Assembly: GCF_018617385.1 (NCBI RefSeq)
Contig: NZ_JACSKA010000003.1
Span: forward strand, 248,001 to 312,000
DNA from: Exiguobacterium sp018617385
GTDB taxonomy: Bacteria > Bacillota > Bacilli > Exiguobacteriales > Exiguobacteriaceae
Length of the DNA stretch: 64,000 nucleotides
Direction: 5' to 3'
This document shows, piece by piece, positions 17,814-25,758 of this stretch (positions within the stretch are counted from its first letter, which is position 1; each line of letters begins with the position of its first letter). The position numbers and the translations under genes were made by a program. The notes beneath the pieces are model-generated. The model had not been told where the DNA came from, ran no database searches, and saw only the letters and a program-made list of their open reading frames with translations.

Positions 17814-19184
17814 TCAAGCATTCGAATTTAAAGGTTGGTTCGACTTGAGTCGGGGAAAGTAAAATCGCACTGCTGTTCCGTCTCCTGTATTTCGTAGAGA
17901 CACTTCCCCTGTGTGAAGTGTCACAATTCGCTGCACAATGAACAGACCGAGTCCGAACTTTCCTTGCTTCCCTCGAGAGAATTGGTGGAACAAGTCTAAA
18001 CTCTCATCAACTGGCGGTCCGTCGTTAAAGATGGTGATTTCAACGCCAGCGTCATCTTGGTGGAGGTCGATGCGAATGCAAGATTCCGCGTAACGGAGTG
18101 CATTGTCGAGCACGTTCTCAAATGCGACCCGGATCTGTTCCCCGTCTCCAAGCATCTCGCCGCCTTCGCCATTGATTTCCCAATCGAGCTGGCCTCTAAG
18201 TTTGAAGCGCGCGACGAGCAGTTCCATCAACTTGTCGAGATTAATTGGTTCAAGTTTCATTTCTTGTCCCTTGAAATATTCAAGTTTTGTGACGTACAAC
18301 AAATCGACGACTTTCTTTTCGAGTCGAGACGCTTCCTCATCAATGACCTCGGCAGAACCTTTCAAGTCTCCTGTCGGATAAATACCGTCGCCAATCGATT
18401 GGGCATATCCTCGAATGACCATGATCGGTGTCTTTAAGTCATGCGATATGTTTTGAAGCAACGCTTGTTGTGCCAAATCCTGCTCTTTTAATTCCTTACG
18501 CATGGCATCAATCGAAAGGGCCAACTGACCGAGTTCATCTTGACGATCTAATGGTAAAGCGGTCTCCCACTGTCGATTCGAAATCTTCTCAACGGCCCGT
18601 TCCATCTCCACAATCGGTTTCGTCAGTTGACGCGACATCAATAAAGCTGGAATCAGTGACAAGAGGCTGATGATGCCAATCAGAATCGAGATTCGCCAGT
18701 ATAATGTCGACACCAACTCACGACGATAGGCATCCCAAGCGTAGGAGGCCTGATACACAATCGTTCCATCGTACTCATTTTGACGAATGATGTAATAGAC
18801 GTCTTCCCCATCAATCGTCGTCTGATACCGTTCGACCTGACCACTTTGATTTAACGCTTCCTGATACATGCGGTTCGTCAATTCAAGCGGGGCCGATCCG
18901 TAGATGATCCGTCCGTTCGGGAGAAAGATCAATTGGTTGACCGAACGGGACTCCTGTTGGCGTCGGTCATACTCAATCGGGTTTTGGGGATAGTTCTCTA
19001 ACTCATTCGTGTTCCCTAAATAATAGTCCACATCTCGTAACGTCTCATACACTTGTTCATCGATGAACTGGGTGATGGATGAACGGACCGTAATCAAGAT
19101 CATGAGCGCAAGCGTCACGATGATGAGTAAGATGAGCACCCAAATCTTCCACATGAGACGTTTCGGTTTAAGCGCGTCCATCAT
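17814..19184 (-). CDS. Sensor histidine kinase
   Basis: 456 residues. TM1 is at about 13-33, an extracellular sensor about 35-170 (with Tyr-rich VYETLRDVDYYLGNT), and TM2 about 172-192. A HAMP linker (RQLTKPIVEMERAVEKI) follows, then HisKA with the phospho-accepting His in LLQNISHDLKTPIMVIRGYAQSI (about 245), and a HATPase domain with N-box FENVLDNALRYA and G-boxes (FGLGLFIVQRIV). The start overlaps the response-regulator stop by 4 bases. Partner of the upstream OmpR-type regulator. Signal unknown. Confidence 0.92.
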   Translation of the reverse strand: MMDALKPKRLMWKIWVLILLIIVTLALMILITVRSSITQFIDEQVYETLRDVDYYLGNTNELENYPQNPIEYDRRQQESRSVNQLIFLPNGRIIYGSAPLELTNRMYQEALNQSGQVERYQTTIDGEDVYYIIRQNEYDGTIVYQASYAWDAYRRELVSTLYWRISILIGIISLLSLIPALLMSRQLTKPIVEMERAVEKISNRQWETALPLDRQDELGQLALSIDAMRKELKEQDLAQQALLQNISHDLKTPIMVIRGYAQSIGDGIYPTGDLKGSAEVIDEEASRLEKKVVDLLYVTKLEYFKGQEMKLEPINLDKLMELLVARFKLRGQLDWEINGEGGEMLGDGEQIRVAFENVLDNALRYAESCIRIDLHQDDAGVEITIFNDGPPVDESLDLFHQFSRGKQGKFGLGLFIVQRIVTLHTGEVSLRNTGDGTAVRFYFPRLKSNQPLNSNA

Positions 19185-19843
19185 GGTCTGACGAGACGGT
19201 AGCCGATACCGTAAAGCGTTTCGAGCTCAAGGCGATGCAATTTCTTTCGGACACGACGCACCAAGTCATCGACGACGCGGTCCGATCCGAAATAATCGTT
19301 CCCCCAAACACCTTCTAAAATTTGCTCACGCGACAACGCGGAGCCCGGATGTTCGAGGAAGAGTAGTAGTAAATCGAATTCTTTCGAAGTCAAATCGATC
19401 TCTTCGTCTCCGTGCTTGATCAGACGTTTATCCGGATAAATGGTGTACTCTCCGTATTCGATATGCTCGTTCGACTTCGAACCGTAGACACGATCAATCA
19501 ATTTTTTGACACGGATGACAAGTTCCCTTGGAAGGAACGGTTTGGCGATGTAGTCATCCGAACCCATCTCGAGTCCGATGATTTTGTCGATATCCTCATC
19601 GCGCGCCGAGATGAAAATCGTCGGCGTATTCGCATTGACGGCTTTGATTTGTTTCAACAATTGAAAGCCATCCAAGTCTGGCAACATGATATCGAGCACC
19701 CATAAATCCGGTTGATCTGGAATCGCTTCTTGTGCAGATGTCCCGTCCGCAAATGAGCGAACGTTGTAGCCTTCCTGTTCTAGATACGTGACGAGCATTT
19801 TATTTAGGTTTGCTTCATCGTCGACTAAGTAGATTGTATACAT
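19181..19843 (-). CDS. OmpR-family response regulator
   Basis: 220 residues. Receiver domain with acidic pair (YLVDDEANL), phospho-Asp in LWVLDIMLPDLDGF (about residue 51), Thr/Ser position FISARDED and Lys in YIAKPFLPREL. The C-terminal winged helix includes LTSKEFDLLLLFLEHPGSALSREQILEGVWG, VDDLVRRVRKKL and a final ETLYGIGYRLVRP. Target genes unknown; the kinase gene overlaps it, and a Fur-box-associated peptide gene lies upstream on the same strand, separated by a terminator. Confidence 0.93.
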   Translation of the reverse strand: MYTIYLVDDEANLNKMLVTYLEQEGYNVRSFADGTSAQEAIPDQPDLWVLDIMLPDLDGFQLLKQIKAVNANTPTIFISARDEDIDKIIGLEMGSDDYIAKPFLPRELVIRVKKLIDRVYGSKSNEHIEYGEYTIYPDKRLIKHGDEEIDLTSKEFDLLLLFLEHPGSALSREQILEGVWGNDYFGSDRVVDDLVRRVRKKLHRLELETLYGIGYRLVRP

Positions 19844-19920
19844 TCAAGTCACCTCAACACGTTTTTTCTCATCATATCAAACAATTGTCGTGAAATGATG
19901 GGAAAGAAATGAAGTCAAAG

Positions 19921-19953
19921 AAAAAAGAAGGCAACGAAATTGCACCTTCTTCA
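19921..19953 (-). terminator. Terminator of the 30-residue peptide gene
   Basis: On the minus strand AAGAAGG(TG)CAA - TTTCG - TTGCCTTCTT followed by T-run. It overlaps the stop codon of the small ORF, so little read-through to the response regulator is expected. Confidence 0.65.
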
Positions 19954-20043
19954 GCGTACTGAATTTGTTCGTAACTGTTGCGTCAAAAATGCCGCGCCCC
20001 CACTAATCAACGCCAACACTCCACTGATCATGATCAATTCCAT
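19951..20043 (-). CDS. 30-residue putative membrane peptide under a Fur-like box
   Basis: ATG 20041-20043 to TGA 19951-19953, with GGGAGGCGG 7 bases upstream. The first 20 residues (MELIMISGVLALISGGAAFL) are hydrophobic enough for one membrane helix. The tail TQQLRTNSVR is polar with two Arg. It has its own terminator, a TATATT box and a 16/19 match to the Fur 19-mer in between, so it looks like a real, separately transcribed gene. Candidates include a small membrane regulator or a type I toxin-like peptide; B. subtilis has Fur-controlled small proteins (FbpA/B/C), but no sequence match is claimed. Confidence 0.55.
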   Translation of the reverse strand: MELIMISGVLALISGGAAFLTQQLRTNSVR

Positions 20044-20060
20044 GATGTCCGCCTCCCGTT

Positions 20061-20079
20061 GATACCGATTCTCATTATC
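20061..20079 (-). promoter_or_regulatory. Fur box candidate
   Basis: Minus-strand GATAATGAGAATCGGTATC matches the 19-mer GATAATGATAATCATTATC at 16 positions. It lies between the TATATT box (20086-20091) and the ribosome site of the 30-residue ORF, a position suited to repression. Confidence 0.6.
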
Positions 20080-20123
20080 AACTTAAATATAGCACACATC
20101 CTTTTCGTTGAATACCACAAAAA

Positions 20124-20147
20124 AAGTCCCGATTTCACTCGGGACTT
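20124..20147. repeat. Terminator hairpin, copy A (left flank of mobile element)
   Basis: 24-base hairpin AAGTCCCGA-TTTCAC-TCGGGACTT with the original T-run on its left side (A-run 20117-20125 on plus). The same 24 bases recur exactly at 20705-20728, beyond the element. Confidence 0.9.
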
Positions 20148-20704
20148 CAGACTGTAGACAAAGTATAGGTCTTATGCCCAATCCGAACACGGCTCGCTTT
20201 CCTAGGGGCAAGCAGGGAGCCGCATCGCGACTGCGTCACTGCTGGGTCTCCCTTTGCTTGCTATTCCCTCAGGAGTCTCGCCTGCCCGTTCTTGGTCACC
20301 TTTTGTCCTTCATCCCATATAATGGTGTGAGAAGAACACACAGGGGGCGGGTCTGATGATCAACAAGTCGACACCATCCATCCTTCACGGTCTGACGAAC
20401 GGAACGGATGTTGAACAGCGGCCCGAGGAGGATGATCTCGGCGTTTACCTTCCCTTTCCCCTAAAACATCGATTCAAAGTAAATACCGAGCTTTTTCTTC
20501 GGCCGTCGTGGCCTTGGAAGAAGACAAACGGCCGCTAGATGACGACCGTTTGCGTTGCTCGCCCGACGGCGCCCCGACTCCGACAGGAAAGCAATCCGAC
20601 GGAGACCCAGCAGCGACCTAGGTCGCGATGCGGCTCCGGAATTGCCTGCGGAAAGCGTGGGCGCCGGAAGGACGAGTTCGAACATGTTATTTGTCAACAA
20701 GCTG
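20148..20704 (-). mobile_element. 557-bp non-autonomous transposon-like element, copy 1
   Basis: It occupies the whole gap between the peptide gene and copZ. Imperfect terminal repeats: CAGACTGTAGACAAA at the left, and CAGCTTGTTGACAAA read inward from the right (12 of 15 match). Subterminal inverted repeats of about 36 bases (20216-20251 and 20601-20637) share GGAGACCCAGCAG and TCGCGATGCGGCTCC. It is flanked by an exact 24-base direct repeat that is itself a complete terminator hairpin. The left 290 bp are about 95% identical to the copy at 37939-38279 in inverted orientation. It contains only short frames, such as one from 20356 beginning MINKSTPSILHGL, and no transposase. It is an internally deleted IS or MITE-like element of unassigned family. 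Confidence 0.8.
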
Positions 20705-20728
20705 AAGTCCCGATTTCACTCGGGACTT
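20705..20728. repeat. Terminator hairpin, copy B (right flank of mobile element)
   Basis: Exact repeat of 20124-20147. It is the hairpin nearest to the copZ stop (20737), but on the copZ transcript it is followed by CAGCTTG instead of a U-tract, because the element lies between hairpin and T-run. Confidence 0.9.
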
Positions 20729-20736
20729 ATGCATCG

Positions 20737-20943
20737 TTATGCTTTTACGTCGTATCCTTGTTCTTCGACTGCTTCCACCATCGCCTCAAGTGAGACAGAA
20801 TCTTGATGAATCACGTCGACTCGATGCTCTTGAAGCGATACCGTCGCTGATTCGACGCCATTCAATTCATTTAATGCTCCTTCAACGGCAGCTTTGCAAT
20901 GATTACATGTCATACCTTCTACGGTTAACGTTGTTTCTTTCAT
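20737..20943 (-). CDS. copZ: Copper chaperone CopZ
   Basis: 68 residues from ATG 20941-20943, behind AAGGAGG. A single heavy-metal-associated domain with the Cu(I) site MTCNHC (about residues 11-16) and the ferredoxin-like beta-alpha-beta pattern typical of CopZ. It passes Cu(I) to CopA. The start overlaps the copA stop by 4 bases (ATGA). Last gene of csoR-copA-copZ. A mobile element has separated its terminator hairpin from the U-tract. Confidence 0.95.
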   Translation of the reverse strand: MKETTLTVEGMTCNHCKAAVEGALNELNGVESATVSLQEHRVDVIHQDSVSLEAMVEAVEEQGYDVKA

Positions 20944-23051
20944 GATGATGATCCTCCTTGTGTTTTTAATCGTAATGCGTTCAAAACGACAGACACCGAA
21001 CTGAACGCCATCGCCGCACCAGCAATCCATGGGGCAAGTAACCCCGCTGCAGCGACCGGGATGCCAAGACTATTATAGGCGAGTGCCCAGAACAAGTTTT
21101 GACGAATGTTCTTCATCGTCAACCGGCTCATGTTCATCGCTCGACTCACGCCTCCAATGTCTTGCCCTACAATTGTAACATCTGCCGCCTCGAGCGCGAC
21201 ATCCGTACCACTTCCGAATGCAATCCCGACGTCCGCCACCGCAAGCGCCGGGGCATCGTTCATGCCGTCCCCTACCATGGCGACGCGACCTGATTGTTTC
21301 AAGCGTTCAATTTGGTCCGCCTTTTCAACTGGGAGGACTTCGGCAATGACTTGATGATGAGGGATGCCAAGTTCGTCGGCAATCGCGTAGGCGACTTCTT
21401 TCCGATCACCCGTCAAGACGTACACGTCACGCGTTTGGCTAAGGGCTTGCACGACTTCACGACTTTTCGGTTTCAATTGATCTTGTAGCCCGAACGCCGC
21501 AACAATCCCGCTCTCATCCGCAACGTAGACCGGGGTCATCGCCCCCATCGACCAATCTGGCAAGTTGTATCCGAGCTCTTCCATCATTCGAACAGACCCG
21601 ATGATGAGTTCTTTCCCATCAACGACCGCTTTGACTCCTCGTCCGGCCAACTCTTCCACTTTCGTCACGACACCGTCGCCGACTTCCCGACCGATGGCAG
21701 CTGCCAAAGGATGCGTCGATTGCCGTTCTGCCATGACGGCACGGCGGAGCATCGCTTCATCTCCGAACGTTTCCACCACTTCCGGTGTCCCGTTCGTCAA
21801 TGTCCCTGTCTTATCAAAAACAACGATGTTTGATTCATTGAGTGATTCGAGTTGCCCCCCACCTTTGAACAACACACCTTGCTCTGCCGCTCGTCCCGTT
21901 CCGACCATAATCGATGTCGGCGTTGCCAAACCAAGGGCACACGGACAGGCGATGACAAGTACGGCAATCGATGCCCGAATGGCCGTATCGATATCATTTA
22001 ATAGGAATGCCCAGACCACGAACGTGAGGGCACTGATGGCTACGACAATCGGCACGAAGACACCCGAGATGCGGTCAGCCTGACGTTGAATCGGCGCCTT
22101 ATCCGTTTGTGCCTGTTCGACGACACGTACGATTTGAGCGAGCATCGTCTCTTTCCCGACTCGTTCTGCTCGCATCAGGATCCGGTGGGACTGATTGATT
22201 GTTCCGCCGACGACTTCGGCATCGACCGTCTTCTCCGCTGGAATCGATTCTCCTGTCAACATCGACTCATCGATGACTGTCTCTCCCTCGATGATTCGTC
22301 CATCGACCGGAATCTTCTCTCCCGGACGCACGACGAGGACGTCTCCTACTTTGACGAGTTCGACAGCGACAGACCGTTCTTCACCATCAACGAACAGGAT
22401 CGCTTCTTTCGCCTGAAGCGACAAGAGTGATTTCAACGCATCGGTCGTCTTCTCTTTCGCTCGTCCTTCTAACCACTTCCCGAGTAAGACGAGCGTGATG
22501 AGGACGGCACTCGTCTCAAAATAGAGATGTGGATTCATCGGGTGCACAATCATTTCAAAAATGGAATAGAAGTATGCGGCCGATGTCCCCGTCGCGACGA
22601 GTACGTCCATGTTCGCCGAACCGCTCTTCAAGCTCTTATACGCCCCTTGATAAAACTGCGCTCCGATCCAAAACTGAACGGGGGTCGCCAGGGCGAATTG
22701 CCACCATGGGTTCATCAGCCATGGTGCATGAAATCCGAGTCCAGGGATATGCGTCAACATGACGAGAAGTAATGGGGCCGACAACATTGCAGAGATGATG
22801 ACCTTCCGCTGCAATGGACGCAAATCATGCGGCGGTGCCATCTCTACTTTCGGCTCGGCTCCGTATCCGATTTTCTCAATCCTCGCAATCAGCTCTTCTT
22901 CTGTAATGCCTTCATCGACACGAATGGTTGCCGTCTCAAGCGGAAGGTTGACCGTCGCCTCCACTCCGTCCATCTTGTTCAATACTTTCTCAATCCGTGC
23001 CGAACAAGCCGCACAGGTCATACCTTGTATGGATAACTCAACGGTTTTCAT
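20940..23051 (-). CDS. copA: Cu(I)-exporting P-type ATPase
   Basis: 703 residues. One N-terminal metal domain (MTCAACSARIEK, about 11-22) instead of the two in B. subtilis CopA, which explains the shorter length. Then membrane segments, actuator loop with MLTGESIPAEK, the transport motif IACPCALGLATP, the phosphorylation loop DKTGTLTNG, the His-Pro motif (RQSTHPLAAA), and the hinge GDGMNDAPALA. It pumps Cu(I) out of the cytoplasm. It sits 11 bases after csoR. Confidence 0.96.
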   Translation of the reverse strand: MKTVELSIQGMTCAACSARIEKVLNKMDGVEATVNLPLETATIRVDEGITEEELIARIEKIGYGAEPKVEMAPPHDLRPLQRKVIISAMLSAPLLLVMLTHIPGLGFHAPWLMNPWWQFALATPVQFWIGAQFYQGAYKSLKSGSANMDVLVATGTSAAYFYSIFEMIVHPMNPHLYFETSAVLITLVLLGKWLEGRAKEKTTDALKSLLSLQAKEAILFVDGEERSVAVELVKVGDVLVVRPGEKIPVDGRIIEGETVIDESMLTGESIPAEKTVDAEVVGGTINQSHRILMRAERVGKETMLAQIVRVVEQAQTDKAPIQRQADRISGVFVPIVVAISALTFVVWAFLLNDIDTAIRASIAVLVIACPCALGLATPTSIMVGTGRAAEQGVLFKGGGQLESLNESNIVVFDKTGTLTNGTPEVVETFGDEAMLRRAVMAERQSTHPLAAAIGREVGDGVVTKVEELAGRGVKAVVDGKELIIGSVRMMEELGYNLPDWSMGAMTPVYVADESGIVAAFGLQDQLKPKSREVVQALSQTRDVYVLTGDRKEVAYAIADELGIPHHQVIAEVLPVEKADQIERLKQSGRVAMVGDGMNDAPALAVADVGIAFGSGTDVALEAADVTIVGQDIGGVSRAMNMSRLTMKNIRQNLFWALAYNSLGIPVAAAGLLAPWIAGAAMAFSSVSVVLNALRLKTQGGSSS

Positions 23052-23062
23052 GACATCCCTCC

Positions 23063-23365
23063 TTATTTTTTGATGCGGCTGACGATTGTCATCAATTCAT
23101 CAATGTAAGGTTCCATGTTTTCCGTCTCGCTTGCGTGAACCAAACACTTGCGCATATGACGTTCTAACAGTTGCATCTCGACTTGCTTCAGAGCGGCCTG
23201 AATGGCTGACGTCTGTGTCAAAATATCGACACAATAGCGGTCGTTCTCGACCATCTTTTGAATCCCTCGGACTTGTCCTTCGATTCGTTTTAGACGTTTC
23301 CCGAGTGCCTCCCGTTCGGCATCATCACGCGGAACGAGTGGTTGGTCATGCATAAATTCATCCAT
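23063..23365 (-). CDS. csoR: Copper-sensing repressor CsoR
   Basis: 100 residues from ATG 23363-23365, behind GAGGTGA. All-helical DUF156 fold. The Cu(I) ligands Cys-His-Cys are visible in DRYCVDIL and ERHMRKC, with the conserved RLKRIEGQVRGIQKM helix for DNA contact. Cu(I) binding releases DNA and derepresses copA and copZ, which follow directly. The promoter spacer carries the G-rich element expected for CsoR. Confidence 0.95.
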   Translation of the reverse strand: MDEFMHDQPLVPRDDAEREALGKRLKRIEGQVRGIQKMVENDRYCVDILTQTSAIQAALKQVEMQLLERHMRKCLVHASETENMEPYIDELMTIVSRIKK

Positions 23366-23383
23366 GTTGATCACCTCACCATT

Positions 23384-23412
23384 AATATACCCCTACCCCG
23401 TAACAGTGTCAA
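23384..23412 (-). promoter_or_regulatory. Copper operon promoter with CsoR-type operator in the spacer
   Basis: Minus strand TTGACA (23407-23412), 17-base spacer, TATATT (23384-23389). The spacer contains GGGGTAGGGG, the G-tract type of CsoR operators, so repressor binding would directly block polymerase. The promoter is near consensus; the operator is inferred. Confidence 0.75.
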
Positions 23413-23426
23413 ATAAAAAGAATAAT

Positions 23427-23452
23427 AAAAGGGCGAACTAAGTCGCCCTTCT
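23427..23452 (-). terminator. Terminator of the acyl-CoA ligase gene
   Basis: Arms AAGGGCGA (23429-23436) and TCGCCCTT (23443-23450); minus-strand T-rich tail. Just after the stop at 23457. Confidence 0.8.
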
Positions 23453-23456
23453 CTAC

Positions 23457-25004
23457 TCAACTATTTTGGAATGCCTCGCTCTTCAAGACGGTTCGTAAAA
23501 TCTTTCCGGTCGTGTTTCGCGGAAGTTCCTCGATGATCTCAATATAAGTCGGTTGCTTATATTTCGCCAACTTTGTTTGTGTATATGCACGGATCTCTTC
23601 TTTCGTGACACCGTCATGTTTCGTGACGACGAATGCCTTCACCGCTTCTCCTTGCTCCGCATCCGGTACACCGATGACGGCAGCTTCGACGATATCCGGA
23701 TGTTGATACAATACTTCCTCTACCTCACGAGGGTATACGTTATATCCCCCGACGATGACCATATCCTTCTTCCGGTCGACGATATAGAAGTAACCATCCT
23801 CGTCACGTCTCGCCAAATCGCCCGTATAGAGCCATCCGTCCCGAAGTGTCATCATCGTTTCTTCCGGTAATTTGTAATACCCTTTCATGACGTTCGGTCC
23901 TCGTACAATCAACTCTCCGACTTCACCGACGCCGACTTCTTCCCCAAGCTCGTCGACGACTTTATTTTCGACATGAACGATGGAAGGGCCGATTGACCCG
24001 GCTTTACGCTCGCCATGGAGCGGGTTGAAGCAGGTGACCGGTGACGCCTCCGACAGACCGTATCCTTCAAGAATCTTGCACTCGAACATCTGCTCAAACG
24101 ACTCGAGCAATTGAACCGGTAAGCTTGCTCCGCCTGAGACGAACACGCGGACATGCTTCAATGCAGACGTGTAGGCCGGTACTTTCATCGCCGTCTGTAA
24201 CAAGAAGTTGTACATCGTCGGCACACCGGCAAATAACGTCACACGGTGCTTTGGTACTAGATCGAACACATCTTGTGGTGAGAACTTCGGTAAGATGACA
24301 ATCGTCGCCCCTCGAAGGAGTGGTGCATTGACGATGACCGTCAAACAGAAGACGTGGAACATCGGCAATGCCGCCAATGCCTTATCCTCTGGAGTGATGT
24401 CTAAATACTCTCCGATCGAATGTGCGTTTGAGAACAAGTTTCGATGCGTGAGCAGAGCCCCTTTCGGTTTTCCGGTCGTCCCACTCGTATAGAGGATGAC
24501 GGCAACTTCATCCTCGTCGACTTCGATGAACGTTCCTTCTGTTTCGGCAAACGCTTCTGCGAATGGGATGAATTCAATCGCTCCTTCCCGCTTCAATGCT
24601 GGAACATCGGCATATGGAACGGAAATCACGAGTTTTAAGTGAGGCAACTTCGTGAGTGCCGCTTCCGCCTGCGCGACGAGCGGTGATAAGCCAACGATTC
24701 CCTTTACATCCCCATCAAGTAGAATGTAGGCCATTTCATCAGGCGTGTATGTAGGGTTGATCGGAATGACGACCCCTCCACGTGACAACACTGCGAAATA
24801 TGCAATCAGGAACGCAGGGCTGTTTCCGAGAACGAGAGCGACGTGATCGCCTTGTCCAATCCCTTTTTGCTCAAGCGTCGACGCCATCGCCTTGACTTGC
24901 CCATAAAACTGTCCGTAACTCACCGTGTCTTCCCCAAACACATAAGCTGCTTTCTGCGGGTGAGCAATCACTACTTCTTGTAGTGACTTGACTAAGTTTG
25001 CCAT
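23457..25004 (-). CDS. Long-chain fatty-acid-CoA ligase (AMP-forming)
   Basis: 515 residues of the ANL superfamily. It activates fatty acids to acyl-CoA through an acyl-AMP. The ATP/AMP P-loop LYTSGTTGKPKGALLTH is at about 170, the adenine motif GYGLSEASP near 310, the hinge YTGDLARRDEDGYFYIVDRKKD near 400, and the catalytic Lys near the C-terminus in NTTGKILR. Similar in size to B. subtilis LcfA-type and YngI-type enzymes. The ribosome site is AAAGGGGG. A FadR-type palindrome lies 18 bases upstream, suggesting control by acyl-CoA status. Confidence 0.9.
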   Translation of the reverse strand: MANLVKSLQEVVIAHPQKAAYVFGEDTVSYGQFYGQVKAMASTLEQKGIGQGDHVALVLGNSPAFLIAYFAVLSRGGVVIPINPTYTPDEMAYILLDGDVKGIVGLSPLVAQAEAALTKLPHLKLVISVPYADVPALKREGAIEFIPFAEAFAETEGTFIEVDEDEVAVILYTSGTTGKPKGALLTHRNLFSNAHSIGEYLDITPEDKALAALPMFHVFCLTVIVNAPLLRGATIVILPKFSPQDVFDLVPKHRVTLFAGVPTMYNFLLQTAMKVPAYTSALKHVRVFVSGGASLPVQLLESFEQMFECKILEGYGLSEASPVTCFNPLHGERKAGSIGPSIVHVENKVVDELGEEVGVGEVGELIVRGPNVMKGYYKLPEETMMTLRDGWLYTGDLARRDEDGYFYIVDRKKDMVIVGGYNVYPREVEEVLYQHPDIVEAAVIGVPDAEQGEAVKAFVVTKHDGVTKEEIRAYTQTKLAKYKQPTYIEIIEELPRNTTGKILRTVLKSEAFQNS

Positions 25005-25021
25005 GGTAATCCCCCTTTAAA

Positions 25022-25035
25022 TGAATGATGATTCA
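25022..25035. promoter_or_regulatory. FadR-type operator candidate upstream of the acyl-CoA ligase
   Basis: TGAATGATGATTCA, symmetric arms TGAAT/ATTCA, 18 bases ahead of the start codon. It resembles Bacillus FadR sites (TGAATGA-N-TCATTCA type). A 12-of-14 identical site occurs at 44409-44422. Confidence 0.5.
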
Positions 25036-25047
25036 CTTTTGAGCCAT

Positions 25048-25077
25048 AAAAAAGAGCACGTCGTCCGCGCTCTTTTC
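25048..25077 (-). terminator. Terminator of the EIIA-like gene
   Basis: Arms AAAAGAGC (25050-25057) and GCTCTTTT (25069-25076); T-run follows on minus. It separates the EIIA-like gene from the acyl-CoA ligase. Confidence 0.82.
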
Positions 25078-25104
25078 AATTACTTCTATTGTACATGAAA
25101 TGTT

Positions 25105-25578
25105 TCAATAAGAAAACGCTTCCAAAAAGTTCGTCTGCAAGTGGAACAATCCGGCGCGACTTTTCACGTGGACGAGCGCTTGAAGGGATTCATCATCCAT
25201 GAGCAAATCATCAATCAGTTTATGATAGCCCTGTTTTTTCGATTCATTCGTAGCCGTAATCAATAAAATCGCTTTCGCTTGAATCGTTTCTCCCGTGATC
25301 GTTTTTACTTCACACGGATTCAACAGGTGAAGCAGAGAAATGCCGTCTCGTTTCGCTATAGAGATGGGAACATCAATGACCGCAACTGGCACAGCGACAT
25401 CACTTACCCCGGAAGGAATAATCGATTCTTGATCGAGAACAACTCGCGTAAATGAAGAACTGACCATGCCTTTTCGTTCCAATTCAAGACCTACCGCCAT
25501 CATCGCACGTTCAAACGTTGATTGTTCCGTCACCCACATCCGACTCGGGTCCATCCATTCACTGAGCCTTCGATACAT
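25105..25578 (-). CDS. PTS EIIA-like (mannitol/fructose-type fold) protein lacking the usual His
   Basis: 157 residues. The pattern resembles EIIA type 2: MMAVGLELERKGMVSSSFTRVVLDQE, then SGVSDVAVPVAVID where active proteins have a PTG-AIPH motif, then a middle segment (AKAILLITATNESKKQGYHKLIDDLL) and a helical end. I see no phosphorylatable His at the expected place; Val or Ala stands there. A regulatory rather than phosphotransfer role is likely. The gene is alone, with its own promoter, a cre-like site at the likely transcription start and a terminator. Family assignment is moderately sure. Confidence 0.6.
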   Translation of the reverse strand: MYRRLSEWMDPSRMWVTEQSTFERAMMAVGLELERKGMVSSSFTRVVLDQESIIPSGVSDVAVPVAVIDVPISIAKRDGISLLHLLNPCEVKTITGETIQAKAILLITATNESKKQGYHKLIDDLLMDDESLQALVHVKSRAGLFHLQTNFLEAFSY

Positions 25579-25609
25579 AGTGATTCCTCCTATTTTTAAT
25601 CAGCCGCTA

Positions 25610-25658
25610 CGAAAGCGCTTGCACAAATTATGATACGCCTTCTCCCATCGAGGCGCAA
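25610..25658 (-). promoter_or_regulatory. Promoter and cre-like site of the EIIA-like gene
   Basis: Minus strand TTGCGC (25653-25658), 17 bases, TATCAT (25630-25635). The cre-like TGCAAGCGCTTTCG (25610-25623; 12 of 14 to TGWNANCGNTNWCA) lies at the predicted start site, where CcpA would repress. Confidence 0.55.
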
Positions 25659-25758
25659 TCCGAATGATCAACGTTCACGAAACTGCCAAACATCTATAAT
25701 CTGATGCTATACTTTTCAGTAGTTTGTTATAGTCAGATCTGTATTGGAGGGAAAAACA

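Noticed and set aside
20108..20356. 82-codon plus-strand frame inside element copy 1
   Set aside because: It reads through the terminator hairpin and the inverted-repeat region and has no ribosome site. It reappears in copy 2 only because the DNA is repeated.
20124..20728. The repeated hairpin as a two-unit CRISPR
   Set aside because: Only two repeats, 557 bp apart, with TIRs just inside; no cas genes.
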